DNA of 64,000 nucleotides from assembly GCA_034401795.1 (NCBI GenBank), contig CM067366.1, positions 81,938,891 to 82,002,890 of the forward strand, in the 5' to 3' direction. The notes beneath the pieces were generated by a model. That model was not told the DNA's origin, searched no databases, and saw nothing but the letters and a program-made list of their open reading frames with translations. Position 1 is the stretch's first letter. Every line of letters starts with the position of its first letter. The translations under genes were made by a program, and so were the position numbers. Source of the DNA: Chaetoderma sp. LZ-2023a. Lineage: Eukaryota; Mollusca; Caudofoveata; Chaetodermatida; Chaetodermatidae. Below are positions 47,601 through 57,524 of the stretch, one piece after another.

Positions 47601-49855
47601 CACTCCCTCTCAGTGTGTTAACCTGTCTTCAGTCCCTCTCATTGTGTGTTATCCTGTTTCCACTCCCTCTCAGTGTGTCATCCTGTCTCCAGTCTCCCTC
47701 ATTGTGTGTTATCCTGTCTCCAGCCTCTCTCAGTTTGTCACCCTGTCTCCAGTCCTTCTCATTGTGTGTTATCCTGTCTTATCTCTATCTCAGTGTGTCA
47801 TCCTGTCTCCAGTCCCTCTCATTGTGTGTTAATCTGTCTCAAGCCCCTCTCAGAGTGTGTCATCCTGTCTCCAGTCCCTCTCAGAGTGTGACATTCTGGC
47901 TCCAGTCCCTCTCAGAGAGTGTCATCCTGTCTCCAGTCCCTCTCAGGGTGTCATCCTGTCTCCAGTCCCTCTCAGTGTCATCCTGTCTCCAGTCCCTCTC
48001 AGTGTGTCATCCTGACGCCAGTCCCTCTCAGAGTGTATCATCAGTCACCCTCAGAGAGTGACATCCTGTCTCCAGTCCCTCTCAGTGTCATCCTGTCTCC
48101 AGTCCCTCTCAGAGAGTGTCATCCAGTCTCCAGTCCCTCTCAGAGTGTGTCATCCTGTCTCCAGTCACTCTCAGAATGTGTTATCTTGTCTCCAGCCACT
48201 CTCAGAGTGTCATCCTGTCTGCAGTCCCTCTCAGAGAGTGTCATCCAGTCTCCAGTCCCTCTCAGAGTGTGACATCCTGGCTCCAGTCCCTCTCAGAGAG
48301 TGTCATCCTGTCTCCAGTCCCTCTCAGGGTGTCATCCTGTCTCCAGTCCCTCTCAGTGTCATCCTGTCTCCAGTCCCTCTCAGAGTGTGTCATCCTGCCG
48401 CCAGTCACTCTCAGAGTGTATCATCAGTCACCCTCAGAGAGTGACATCCTGTCTCCAGTCCCTCTCAGTGTCATCCTGTCTCCAGTCCCTCTCAGAGTGT
48501 GTCATCCTGCCGCCAGTCACTCTCAGAGTGTATCATCAGTCACCCTCAGAGAGTGACATCCTGTCTCCAGTCCCTCTCAGTGTCATCCTGTCTCCAGTCC
48601 CTCTCAGAGATGGCCATCCAGTCTCCAGTCCCTCTCAGAGTGTGTCATCCTGTCTCCAGTCACTCTCAGAATGTGTTATCTTGTCTCCAGCCACTCTCAG
48701 AGTGTCATCCTGTCTGCAGTCCCTCTCAGAGAGTGTCATCCTGTCTGCAGTCCCTCTCAGAGACTGTCATCCAGTCTCCAGTCCCTCTCAGTGAGTGTCA
48801 TCTGGTCTCCAGTCCCTCTCAGAGTGTGACATCCTGTCTCCAGTCCCTCTCAGTGTCATCCTGTCTCCAGTCCCTCTCAGAGAGTGTCATCCAGTCTCCA
48901 GTCCCTCTCAGAGTGTGTCATCCTGTCTCCAGTCACCCTCTGAGTGTGTTATCCTGTCCCCAGTCCCTCTCAGAGTGTCATCCTGTCTCCAGTTCCTCTC
49001 AGAGTGCTATCCTGTCTCTCACATAGTGTCATCCTGTCCCCAGTCCCTCTCATTGTGTGTTATCCTGTCTCCACTCCCTCTCAGGGTGTTATCCTGTCTC
49101 CACTCCCTCTCAGTGTGTCATCCTGTCTCCATCTCCCTCATTGTGTGTTATCCTGTCTCCAGCCCCTCTCAGTGTGTCATCCTGTCTCCAGTCCTTTTCA
49201 TTGTGTGTTATCCTGTCTCAACTCCATCTCAGTGTGTCATCCTGTCTCCAGTCCCTCTCATTGTGTGTTATCCTGTCTCAAACCCCTCTCAGTGTGTTGT
49301 CCTGTCTCCAGTCCCTCTGTGTGTCATCCTTTCTCCAGTCCCTCTCAGAGTGTGTTAGCCTGTCTCCAGTCCCTCTCAGAGTGTGTTAGCCTGTCTCCAG
49401 TCCCTCTCAGAGTGTGTCATCCAGTCTCCAATCCCTCTCAGAGTGTGTCATCCTGTCTCCAGGCCCTCCAAGAGTGTGTTAGCCTGTCCCCAGTCCCTCT
49501 CAGAGTGTGTTAGCCTTCTCCAGTCTCTCTCAGTGTGTCATCCTGTCTCCAGTCCCTCTCAGTGTGTCATCCTGTCTCCAGTCCCTCTCAGTGTGTCATC
49601 CTGTCGCCAGTCCGTCTCAGAGTGTGTTAGCGTGTCTCCAGTCCCTCTCAGAGTGTGTTAGCCTGTCTCCAGTCCCTCTCAGAGTGTGTCATCCTGTCTC
49701 CAGTCCCTCTCAGAGTGTGTTAGCGTGTCTCCAGTCCCTCTCAGAGTGTGTTAGCCTGTCTCCAGTCCCTCTCAGAGTGTGTCATCCTGTCTCCAGTCCC
49801 TCTCAGAGTGTGTTAGCCTGTCTCCAGTCCCTCTCAGAGACTAAATATGAGGGTT
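44690..49855. repeat. 5.2-kb minisatellite with 27/29/31-base units
   Basis: About 170 units of the type tcatcctgtctccagtccct + ctcag + a variable tail (tg, agtg, agtgtg, agagtg). Unit lengths step by two bases. Variant units mark higher-order repeats: 'tctctcacatagtgtcac' near 45580, 45935, 47510 and 49013, and 'tcagtcaccctcagagagtg' near 45310, 46380, 46790, 47270, 48045, 48425 and 48545. Long open frames on both strands here are by-products of a stop-poor unit and are not genes. Confidence 0.95.
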
Positions 49856-49929
49856 ACATGGTTAATAAGCATGGAAACTGCGATTATATTATAATAGTAA
49901 TGTGTGATAGTCATAATAGTAATGCACCC

Positions 49930-50079
49930 AAAAATTGATCAATCAAAATTCTGAATAGATGTTCTAAAGCCTACCACTATAGAATCCATTTAGTTAAATT
50001 TGGTTATAATATGTCAAGCAGCTAAGGAGGAGTAGCATTTTGGCCATTTCCAGTAGATTTTTCATAAAATCCCGCCACA
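49930..50079. repeat. 150-base repeat unit (family F), left flank of DIRS-4
   Basis: 'aattgatcaatcaaaattct', 'gcctaccactatagaatcc' and 'tcaagcagctaaggaggagt', as in the array at 60855-61955. Confidence 0.8.
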
Positions 50080-50460
50080 GACCCCCCCCCCTGGCGGGTT
50101 GGTCTGTTGTTTTATTAACCACTATAAAACATACTTACCGTTCAATCACTACTTGCTAAATCAATTATCTGCATTTAGCTACCAGAATAAGGTTTTTATG
50201 CTTGCATACACTCCTCCCCATGCCTATTCCTATAAATATGGACCCTCAACCAGGCTACTGGTTAGGTCCATCTCCAGTATATTAACTGATATAGACTGGC
50301 ACCAGTCTGTACTCACTCCATAGTGACGCCTGTCACTAAGCGTGCTTGCGCATGCGCACTGGAGCCCAAATAGGAAACAGATTCACTTTTCTGAATTTAA
50401 GTGCCAAATATTATAGGCAAATTCTCAAATCAATTCCACGCGGGGTGGCCGAGGGCAGGT

Positions 50461-50594
50461 CATAGTGATTGAATGGTAAGTATGTTTTTATAGTGGTTAA
50501 TAAAACAACAGACCCACCCGCAAGGGGGGGTCTGTGGGGGGTTGTTATTACACCACAAAAACATCCATTACCGTTCAATCACTACTTGCTAAAC
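50461..50594. repeat. DIRS-4 internal complementary region
   Basis: First half mirrors the left end (gtggttaataaaacaacaga against tctgttgttttattaaccac). The second half begins with 'tctgtggggggttgttatta' and should be the image of the lost right end. Confidence 0.85.
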
Positions 50595-50815
50595 CCATAG
50601 ATTTGGTCAGTTCCCCACTTAAAACATTAGGTGGGAGGCGATTTGAGAATCAGCAAACAAGGGTAAAAATCAAACCAATCTTATCCAAATGTTAATAACA
50701 TAACATAATAGTGCATTTAAATCAATCACACCGTGATTATCAAAGAAGGAAAACTTGAACTTAGAGATAAATAAAAACCAAAATAAACTCTCACCATTTC
50801 TTACAGACGCCCAGG

Positions 50816-51180
50816 CTAACGAAAATGGCAAGAAGTGCTTCTTGGTAAATGGTCTTCAGCTATTTTGGTTAAAATCGTAATATTACGAAAGAAGGAGGCT
50901 GCTGCACTCTGATCTTTCAGATAAAAGGTTGTAAAAGAGGATTCAGATTTCCATCCTGCAACCTGCATGACTTCATCTAAATACGAACCGGCAAAAAGTG
51001 CAAAAGAGGAAGCCATTCCTCTAACATCGTGAGCTTTAATATGGGAGAGATTAATTTGTTCCGGAGAAGCAATCTCGTAACAAAGCTTAATCGTCTCCCA
51101 AATCCATCAGGATATCGTAAACTTTGAGACCGGCTTAGAATACTCTTCCGCATAAGAAAACCATAAAAGGGACGGAACAA
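50816..51180 (-). pseudogene. DIRS-4 tyrosine recombinase remnant
   Basis: Short recombinase-like stretches remain, the clearest being GWKSESSFTTFYLKD, equivalent to the catalytic-Tyr region of DIRS-1 and DIRS-2. Not functional. Confidence 0.8.
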
Positions 51181-51240
51181 ATCTTTTGAAATCAGATCGC
51201 TGTTTGTACATTCTTTGACACAGTAAATGGTGATAGAAGG

Positions 51241-51815
51241 TTTGTAACATGGGCAATAGTGAAATATTTGTTTTCTAAGGAATAATTAGTAAGTTCCAAT
51301 CATCAATGATTGTTAGTCAATGTGGTGTTACTTCCCAAGTTTTCAGTTACTCAATGACTAATTTAACTGAGAAAGTTATAGATTGTGGTAAGAAAGCAGC
51401 AGAACCAATAATATATAAATCCATTCGTTTACCTCTGGTCACGAAATAACAATACGGTTACAGATAAACAATCCGATAATCTCAATCATCAATGCGTGTC
51501 TTTGTTTACAATTTCCGAGAAAACTTACTCTTCAAATTACTAGCATTAATTAGGCCGAGTTGAGATGCGAAATCTGTCACATATATCGGCATCCCACTTC
51601 CCGATTGGCAATATGGTTAATCTAGTCATCCGTCTACTTTTTAGTTTGTGGCGTACAAGAAATATGCATAGATTGACATATTTGAACACACAACTATTTT
51701 GCAAAACAGCTGATCGTGTCACCATCTTGGCAGAAAAATTAATATTCATGATTTCCCGACCAATCAGACGTGTCAATCTTATAGCGCGTGATACGGTGAC
51801 GCCAATAACGGGTAA
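51241..51815. other. Unassigned DNA between DIRS-4 fragment and family F array
   Basis: Both strands are open for about 100 codons at 51546-51876, but I recognise no domain and see no splice support. Confidence 0.4.
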
Positions 51816-52395
51816 AAAAAAACCTCCAAATGGCCACAAAAAATTGACTGACCAAAATTCTGACAAGAAGTTCTAGAGCCTACAAGTATAGAATTCTTCC
51901 AGCCAAATTTGGATAAAATCCACCAAGAGGTTCACAAAATCTATGATTTTCACCAAAACAATTTATCCATTAAAATTCTGAATACATGTTTAGGAGCCTA
52001 CCGTGATAGGGTCCTGTCTAACCAACTAGGGTTGAAATCTTTCATGCGGTTACTGATGAGTAGCGTTTAGACAATTTCCGATAAATTTTTCATAAATTCT
52101 AAGGATTTCACAAAAACACTTGACCAATTAAAATTCTGTATATACCTTCTGAAGTATAACCCCATAAGGTCATTCCAGCCAAAGCACATGAAGTAAGCTG
52201 AAATCTGCCAAGTGGTTAATAAGGAATAGAGCTTTGACAATTTCCACTAAATTTTTAATAAAATCAAAGATTTTCACACAAATAAATTGACCAATCAAAA
52301 TTCTGTATAGGTACATGTTCTGAGACCAAGTCTGAATTCAGTTGAAATCTGCCAAGCGGTCCATCCAGCCAAATTAGGTTGAAATTCGCTTAAAA
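51816..52395. repeat. Family F array, about four diverged 150-base units
   Basis: Repeats of 'ttgacca.tcaaaattctg', 'gagcctac..ata', 'ggttgaaat' and 'taaaatc.a.gattttcac'. Confidence 0.75.
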
Positions 52396-52619
52396 GACAT
52401 GTTAAAAGACATGAATTGATGTGAAAATTTGAAATGTGAAAACATCCGTGAGAAAAGGAACTCATGGCATTACCTAAGGTACTGCTTTAACTACAATATT
52501 CTGACACCAAATCAACAGGAATTCAACAATACAGATCAAATGTACATATAAATGACAAATTCCTTACCATGTATTTCTGTTCACTATGTTCACTGTAATT
52601 TTACTGAATTTCTTCTACT

Positions 52620-52730
52620 GTTTAAGGCAGCAACAGTTTTCACTCAAATTACTTTCAAAATAGTCAACAGCTGGTTCATGTACAGTAAGTGACAAGATAC
52701 TGAGATTTCAGTGATGAAAAGGTTTTACTA
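52620..52730. repeat. Right half of a family B element
   Basis: 'ttaaggcagcaacagttttc' and 'ttactttcaaaatagtcaac', then 'tcagtgatgaaaaggtttta'. The last part matches the right edge of the element at 30750. Confidence 0.5.
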
Positions 52731-52822
52731 TTTTATTCCTGCACTAGAACTCAATTAAATTTGTTTTAGTATCGCGTTACCAATATATGAGTGTGGACTG
52801 CAAGACAACAATGGACCTTTCC

Positions 52823-53190
52823 ATTTTTAGCTATGCCCCGCCCATCACTAGCTAAGCTCCACCCACACCTCGCCGTGTTTGGATTGATCGATCGATCCCC
52901 GAATGCCCTAGCTATCAATTTCCTGAAAACTATACAGGGAAGCTGTTGAGTATTTTGTAACTAATTTGACTGGGTGCTGTTGCTGCCTATGACAGCAACA
53001 GCGCCCAGTCAAATTAGTTTCAAAATATTCAACAGACTATTTATTAAATAGTAAAAGCAAACAATTTGTACAACAACACATAGACCGTTTTCAAATATGC
53101 ATTCGTGACGTACTTATCGACGTCATTCATGAAGTCATCCATTATGATGTCATTCTAGACACCGCGTAGATGATTATGACATCATATGAT
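52823..53190. repeat. Composite C-B repeat, copy 2, with near-perfect hairpin
   Basis: 'gttttagctatgccccgccc' and 'gatcgatcgatccc', then the family B hairpin 52932-53036 (ctgggtgctgttgctgcc / ggcagcaacagcgcccag-like), then 'attatgatgtcat' stretches. Confidence 0.8.
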
Positions 53191-53219
53191 GGGTACATAC
53201 AAGTACTCCGGAAAGCTGA

Positions 53220-53640
53220 ATTACATGTACTTTAGGCTCTGCCTCCAAGTGTTGAGGGTGCGGCCAGGGTGAAGTTACTCGTCTGATTGCAGATTGTGAG
53301 ACAATGTTTACATTAGGCTCCGCCACCATGGTGCGGTTGGGGTGGAGTCAGTGGGTGATGGAGCATGCTAAACCTAATTGTTTATGTGAGATACCCATAA
53401 TGATTGCTGCTACTGAGATGACTTTTACATTAGGCTCTGCTTCACCCCCCCCCCCCCCCCCCCATCCCCTCAACCAGCCACCCCCTAACGTGCTAATGGT
53501 GCGTGGTGAGGGCGGTGCTGCAGATTATCAAGGTTGGCCGAAAGCATGGAGATTTGTGATAGACAGCAACATCGTCCACGAAAATTGTTGAAAAATATAC
53601 ACTAGTTTCTTTGATATTGAAACAGTAACAGATAGAATAT
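53220..53640. repeat. 'acattaggctc.gc' repeat pair plus hairpin arm
   Basis: 'tttacattaggctc' recurs at about 53305 and 53428, and a shorter 'tttaggctctgcc' lies at 53230. A C tract lies at 53448-53463. The right end shares 'gacagcaac.tcgtccac' and 'ttgttgaaaaatatacac' with the hairpin at 25028. Confidence 0.55.
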
Positions 53641-53799
53641 TGACATCAGAGAGGTACGGGTTAACAATCATACATGATATTCAGGGGTCACATGGGACAC
53701 GCTTTCATTACTTCTTAGGCTCCCAAGTTATATATTGGAGTATTTAACTTCATAAGGACCCTTATGAAAATCCCTGCCACTGTCAGTTGGTAAATGTGA

Positions 53800-53991
53800 C
53801 AGACTAAATCAAGCTGATAAGAAAATTTTCAATTACAAACTAAGAGATTATTTTTGAAAACTTGTCATTGGAATGATACACTTGGTCATTATTTCAGTGG
53901 CAAATTTAAAAAAATAGTTTTATTATGTTCTGCAAAGGCACATTTCTCAAATGCATTGACGAAGCTATTTTTGCCAGCTTGAGAGTTAACC
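53800..53991. repeat. MITE family A copy, diverged
   Basis: Its right end shares a TTAA with the next copy, so two copies sit head to tail. Confidence 0.65.
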
Positions 53992-54222
53992 CTTTAACAC
54001 TCTAATCAACCAAAAACGCCTTCTGCAGTGGTCTTGAGAAATATCCATTTGCAGACCAAGAGAAGACTATTTTTTTTAATTTACCACTGGAATGACTGGC
54101 TCGAAAGCCGAGCCAGTCATTCCAGCGGTAAATTTTTTTAAATAATCTTTTGGTCTGCAAATGGACATTTTCTATGCGAAAATTGAAATATTCTTGAACA
54201 AAATTTGAGGGTTAAAGAGTAA
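53987..54222. repeat. MITE family A copy, well preserved
   Basis: ttaaccctttaacactctaa at the left; perfect hairpin 'actggaatgactggctcg' / 'cgagccagtcattccag'; right end gagggttaaagag. Confidence 0.85.
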
Positions 54223-54487
54223 AATTAGCAGCATTGATCAATACAGAGCCAGAAAAATGTCTGCAAGCAGATTTATGTACAGCTTATAACACATGTCACA
54301 AGGCCCGGTCATGGAGAGCAGTTTAAATTTCATTAGCAGTGCACTAGAAATTGTCATGGCTACTCGCCCAACCCCCTCATAACCCAGCAATGAGTGGTCC
54401 TTAATCATGCCATAGGTTAATGGGTTAAGAATGGATGATTAATTTGATTAGCAAATTCTATGTGTATGAAATCTGATCCGAATATGA

Positions 54488-54552
<65 letters not shown>
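54488..54552. repeat. (TA)n microsatellite, about 65 bases
   Basis: Uninterrupted alternating TA. Confidence 0.98.
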
Positions 54553-54554
<2 letters not shown>

Positions 54555-54561
54555 AAATCTA

Positions 54562-54650
54562 AATCCTTAAAGTATATGTCCATTTGTAAGATATTTAGAG
54601 AAGACTATTTTGGAAATGTGACCACAGGAATCACTGGCTCATTTATCCAG
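54562..54650. repeat. MITE family A, left half
   Basis: 'atatgtccatttgtaag' to 'cactggctcatttatcc'; it ends at the centre. Confidence 0.55.
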
Positions 54651-54789
54651 CATAGGATTTAAAGAACCACCATACCATGTTCCTCCAACTGACGCCCCAA
54701 AGAAGATACAATTGTTGTCACACGCTATAGCATATGTCATTGTCCAGTCATGCTATGAAACCTAAATCGCATACACTGGTGTCATGGAG

Positions 54790-55213
54790 TGGTCAGACCG
54801 ATGAATCTTATAAAGGAAATCTCATCTTATCTGGCTTACCATATACTAACCATTCAGGTGATAGAATTTGCCACCCCTGATACATCCCTGACATTTTAGC
54901 TTTTTATCATGCAGCCAAGGAAAGATATTCAATCTTTAATAGATAAATGTTGCTACCAGCCTATGATGGCTGTCATGATTTACTTTTCCACCAATCAGAA
55001 AAAGCCTAGCATGTCCATCTCAGGAATTACGCTCTGTCATAGAGGTGCCAGCTATAGTTTGGGATAGAAGCAATCATACAGGTAAGCTGTTGAATATTTT
55101 AAAACTAATTTGACTGGAAGTTGTTGCTGCCATAGTCAAGTTAGTTTCAAAATATTCAATGAGATGAGTATTACATAATAAAGAATGTAATGCATTGGAA
55201 CTTACATGACATC
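54790..55213 (+). repeat. Family N element, copy 1, first part
   Basis: Inverted match to about 58550-59010: 'aggtgatagaatttgccac', 'gctttttatcatgcagcc', 'gcctatgatggctgtcatga' and 'cttacatgacatcacac'. It includes a family B hairpin at 55082-55160. The match stops at 'tatcgctt' and resumes at 57022. Confidence 0.7.
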
Positions 55214-55894
55214 ACACATTATCGCTTAAAGGGGAACACAAGAAGGGTCACCATCCTTTGCATAAAATATGCAGTTCTATAGTAGAGCCCATATTTAAGC
55301 TACTGTGTATAAATTTCCTGCGACATTTATATATAAACCCAATTAAAATGGTGTTAAAAAATGCTATGTTACTATAATTTTCTGCGAGTTAATTAAACCT
55401 ATGATGTCATAGGTTGAATCCCATCCGATGAGAACCATGATAATGGCACTCTGAAGACAGGAGTGCATGAATTTGGATGCTGATATCTCTATCGGTGATA
55501 ATGCTATCGACATTATTTATATATGTACAGATTGAAGAGACACAATCTCAAATTTATTGAATTTATTTGTTATTTTCATACATTAGTTGTCGAACCATAA
55601 GATGGTGGTTTTCTATGAGATGCCTGCCAATTACTTGACTATTACAATATCTCAGGAAGTTTTGAGGCTAGTATGAAAAACATAAGTATTTAAAGATGTA
55701 TTGGGATGTATGTAAGAACTATTTAGAACCTCATATTAATAGGTGAAACCTTAATAGCATTATCTGCCATAGCGCCTGAGTGCGAGTGTTGATTTAAATG
55801 TCCCAATTGTACTGATATACCTATTATATCGCATCATTCATTTATCGCAAGATCAAAACTTGATGTCAAAATCGGCACCATCCGAAAAATCAGA
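55214..55894. other. Unassigned DNA left of the hAT-like MITE
   Basis: AT-rich, no repeat partner and no supported frame seen. Confidence 0.45.
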
Positions 55895-55902
55895 CAACGG
55901 AC

Positions 55903-56956
55903 TAGGGCTGCACGGTTTGGCTTACAGCCATATCGGTTTCGATATGACTTCATATCGGTTTTAACCGAATATCGGTTTTATGGACATGAAGCAAAAAATT
56001 TAAATGATAAAAATTAGCACGAAAACAGAACGTATTTTCACGCCCTGATACATTTGTAATGTTTTACCCCTTTAAAGCTTAATAAAACTTATAATATCCA
56101 TCATCGCGGGAGTGAAATTATTAATTAGACCGCCTAAATATTACGCACAGTTAAATAAACATCGTTTATTTTGTCAAAATTAATCATAAATCAGCAAAAC
56201 AGGTTGCGAAAAGACGTAAATCACGCGATTATGATGTAATTATCTCCCTTTCTTCTTTCATTTCCAATTCGTCCCGAGGACGAAATCATGCCTTGAAGAA
56301 AATATTAACTGTAATATTGCGATCGCGAATTTCATAAGTTAATATGATATTGTGTATAGAAGATAACGTTTTAAAAACGGTTTGAGTAATAATTTTATTT
56401 AAAATTATATCCTAATCAGCAAAATGTATTCAGCATTATATTTATTCGCCAGATTTTGATGCATTCGGACGATTTAGTGTTGGGACGACTTTGCATTATG
56501 TTAATTAGCCGGTGACGTAAATAAAATGGATGCCGTTGTTTAGAAATGTTTTCCCCAATACAAATTTTAATGACAAATTCCCACATTAGTATTGTGTTTT
56601 ATATTGCAAATTTATCTGAGACTACCAGAGAAAAGATGAGTGGATATTTATTTAATTAATTCGCTGCTTGATTTCTCTCGGCGTACAGCGAGTTACATGG
56701 AGTTACACAATATGCGCAATTGGGGCCACGTTCAATTATTAGTTGCCCCGAACGTAGCTTAATGGAAAGTATGGCCATTATTATTCATTACGATTTTCAT
56801 GCCCGTTAGTATCTTTTATTTTTAACAATCCTGATACGAAAAACCGAAAATATGTTCATATTCGGTTTTTCGATATTTATTTTTTACAATCAGTTATGAA
56901 ACCGTCAGTGGTGGATATCGGTTTTAAATATGGTATCGGTATATCGCGCAGCCCTA
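55903..56956. mobile_element. hAT-like non-autonomous transposon with 8-bp target duplication
   Basis: Ends are inverted repeats beginning tagggctgc(a/g)cg, with 'atatcggttt' subterminal motifs on both sides. Flanks are CAACGGAC (55895-55902) and CAAAGGAC (56957-56964), an 8-base duplication with one difference, the size made by hAT transposases. At 1054 bases without a transposase frame it is non-autonomous. The interior (about 56080-56180) carries the 'aaattattaat..gaccgcctaaata' arm seen at 10092. Confidence 0.85.
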
Positions 56957-57021
56957 CAAAGGACTGTTATTATATATTCTTCAGCATTTCCGTAAATGTA
57001 GTTTCTATATTCCTAACACCG

Positions 57022-57135
57022 CTGAGTCAAAATGGTGGCGATCACTGTTCCACATTTACTCGACATTACAAAGCGGATAATTGTGATCAATACAGAAAAG
57101 GGAATGTGACACAATATGAATGATATGGAATCTAT
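57022..57135 (+). repeat. Family N element, copy 1, second part
   Basis: 'gagtcaaaatggtggcgatc', 'aaagcggataattgtgatca' and 'aatgtgacacaatatgaatg' match the inverse of 58440-58548. It continues the copy broken at 55213. Confidence 0.7.
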
Positions 57136-57242
57136 AAACCATAATTTATCTGTATAATACAATACTTGAGATGAAATTAGTGTCCCTCTAACTCCTTAAA
57201 TCAGAATATCAGATATCATAATTTCTTTTAGTGTAAAAAACA

Positions 57243-57312
57243 TTTTGTTGAAAATTTAAAATTAATTTGACTGTAAGACATTTCAATCAGACTACTTTCA
57301 AAATCTTCGACA
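57243..57312. repeat. Family B copy, short
   Basis: 'gttgaaaatttaaaattaat' with 'actttcaaaatcttcgacac'. Confidence 0.5.
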
Positions 57313-57524
57313 CTTTTCCTCCATGGCTGTCTTCAAACATAGATATTGGGAAATATTCTGAAGTTGAAATCAATTTGACAATATGGCACATTATCTTCCC
57401 GATAACAGTTTTCATGTACGGTTGCGATTTCGTGGATGAAGGGAAAAACAGTCAATATCTGAGAGATGAGCACCAAATGAAATGTACATTTAGTTCATAA
57501 GTGAACATAAAACATATACCGTAC

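Larger units (their letters stand above)
50080..51240 (-). mobile_element. Fragment of a fourth DIRS element (DIRS-4)
   Basis: The 3' terminus (from about 50080), an internal complementary region (50461-50594) and recombinase remnants (to about 51180) are present. The rest of the element and its 5' inverted repeat are absent. It sits within the family F array. Broken in many places; it looks related to DIRS-3 by its recombinase sequence. Confidence 0.82.
12881..57524 (-). other. Intron 1 of the MGAT4-type gene, about 44.6 kb
   Basis: Inferred from the matching phases of the exons at 57525 and 12880. It holds three DIRS elements, a Tc1 transposon, a hAT MITE, a 5.2-kb minisatellite and most of the foldback repeats. 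All four DIRS elements and the Tc1 have their coding strand on minus, the same direction as the gene. Confidence 0.7.

Noticed and set aside
44585-49940. Many open frames of 60-345 codons rich in Ser, Pro, Leu and Val on the plus strand, and 74-codon frames on minus
   Set aside because: All lie in the 27/29/31-base minisatellite. The unit lacks stops and its length cycles the frames, so long frames arise mechanically.
51546-51876. Overlapping frames of just over 100 codons on both strands
   Set aside because: No domain, no splice support, and the right end enters the family F array.
54655-54770. A minus-strand stretch that could read HDWTMTYAIACDNNCIFFG between ag and gt-like sites, as an extra exon
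   Set aside because: The acceptor is weak, one edge runs into a MITE half copy, and inserting it into the MGAT4-type product has no family support.
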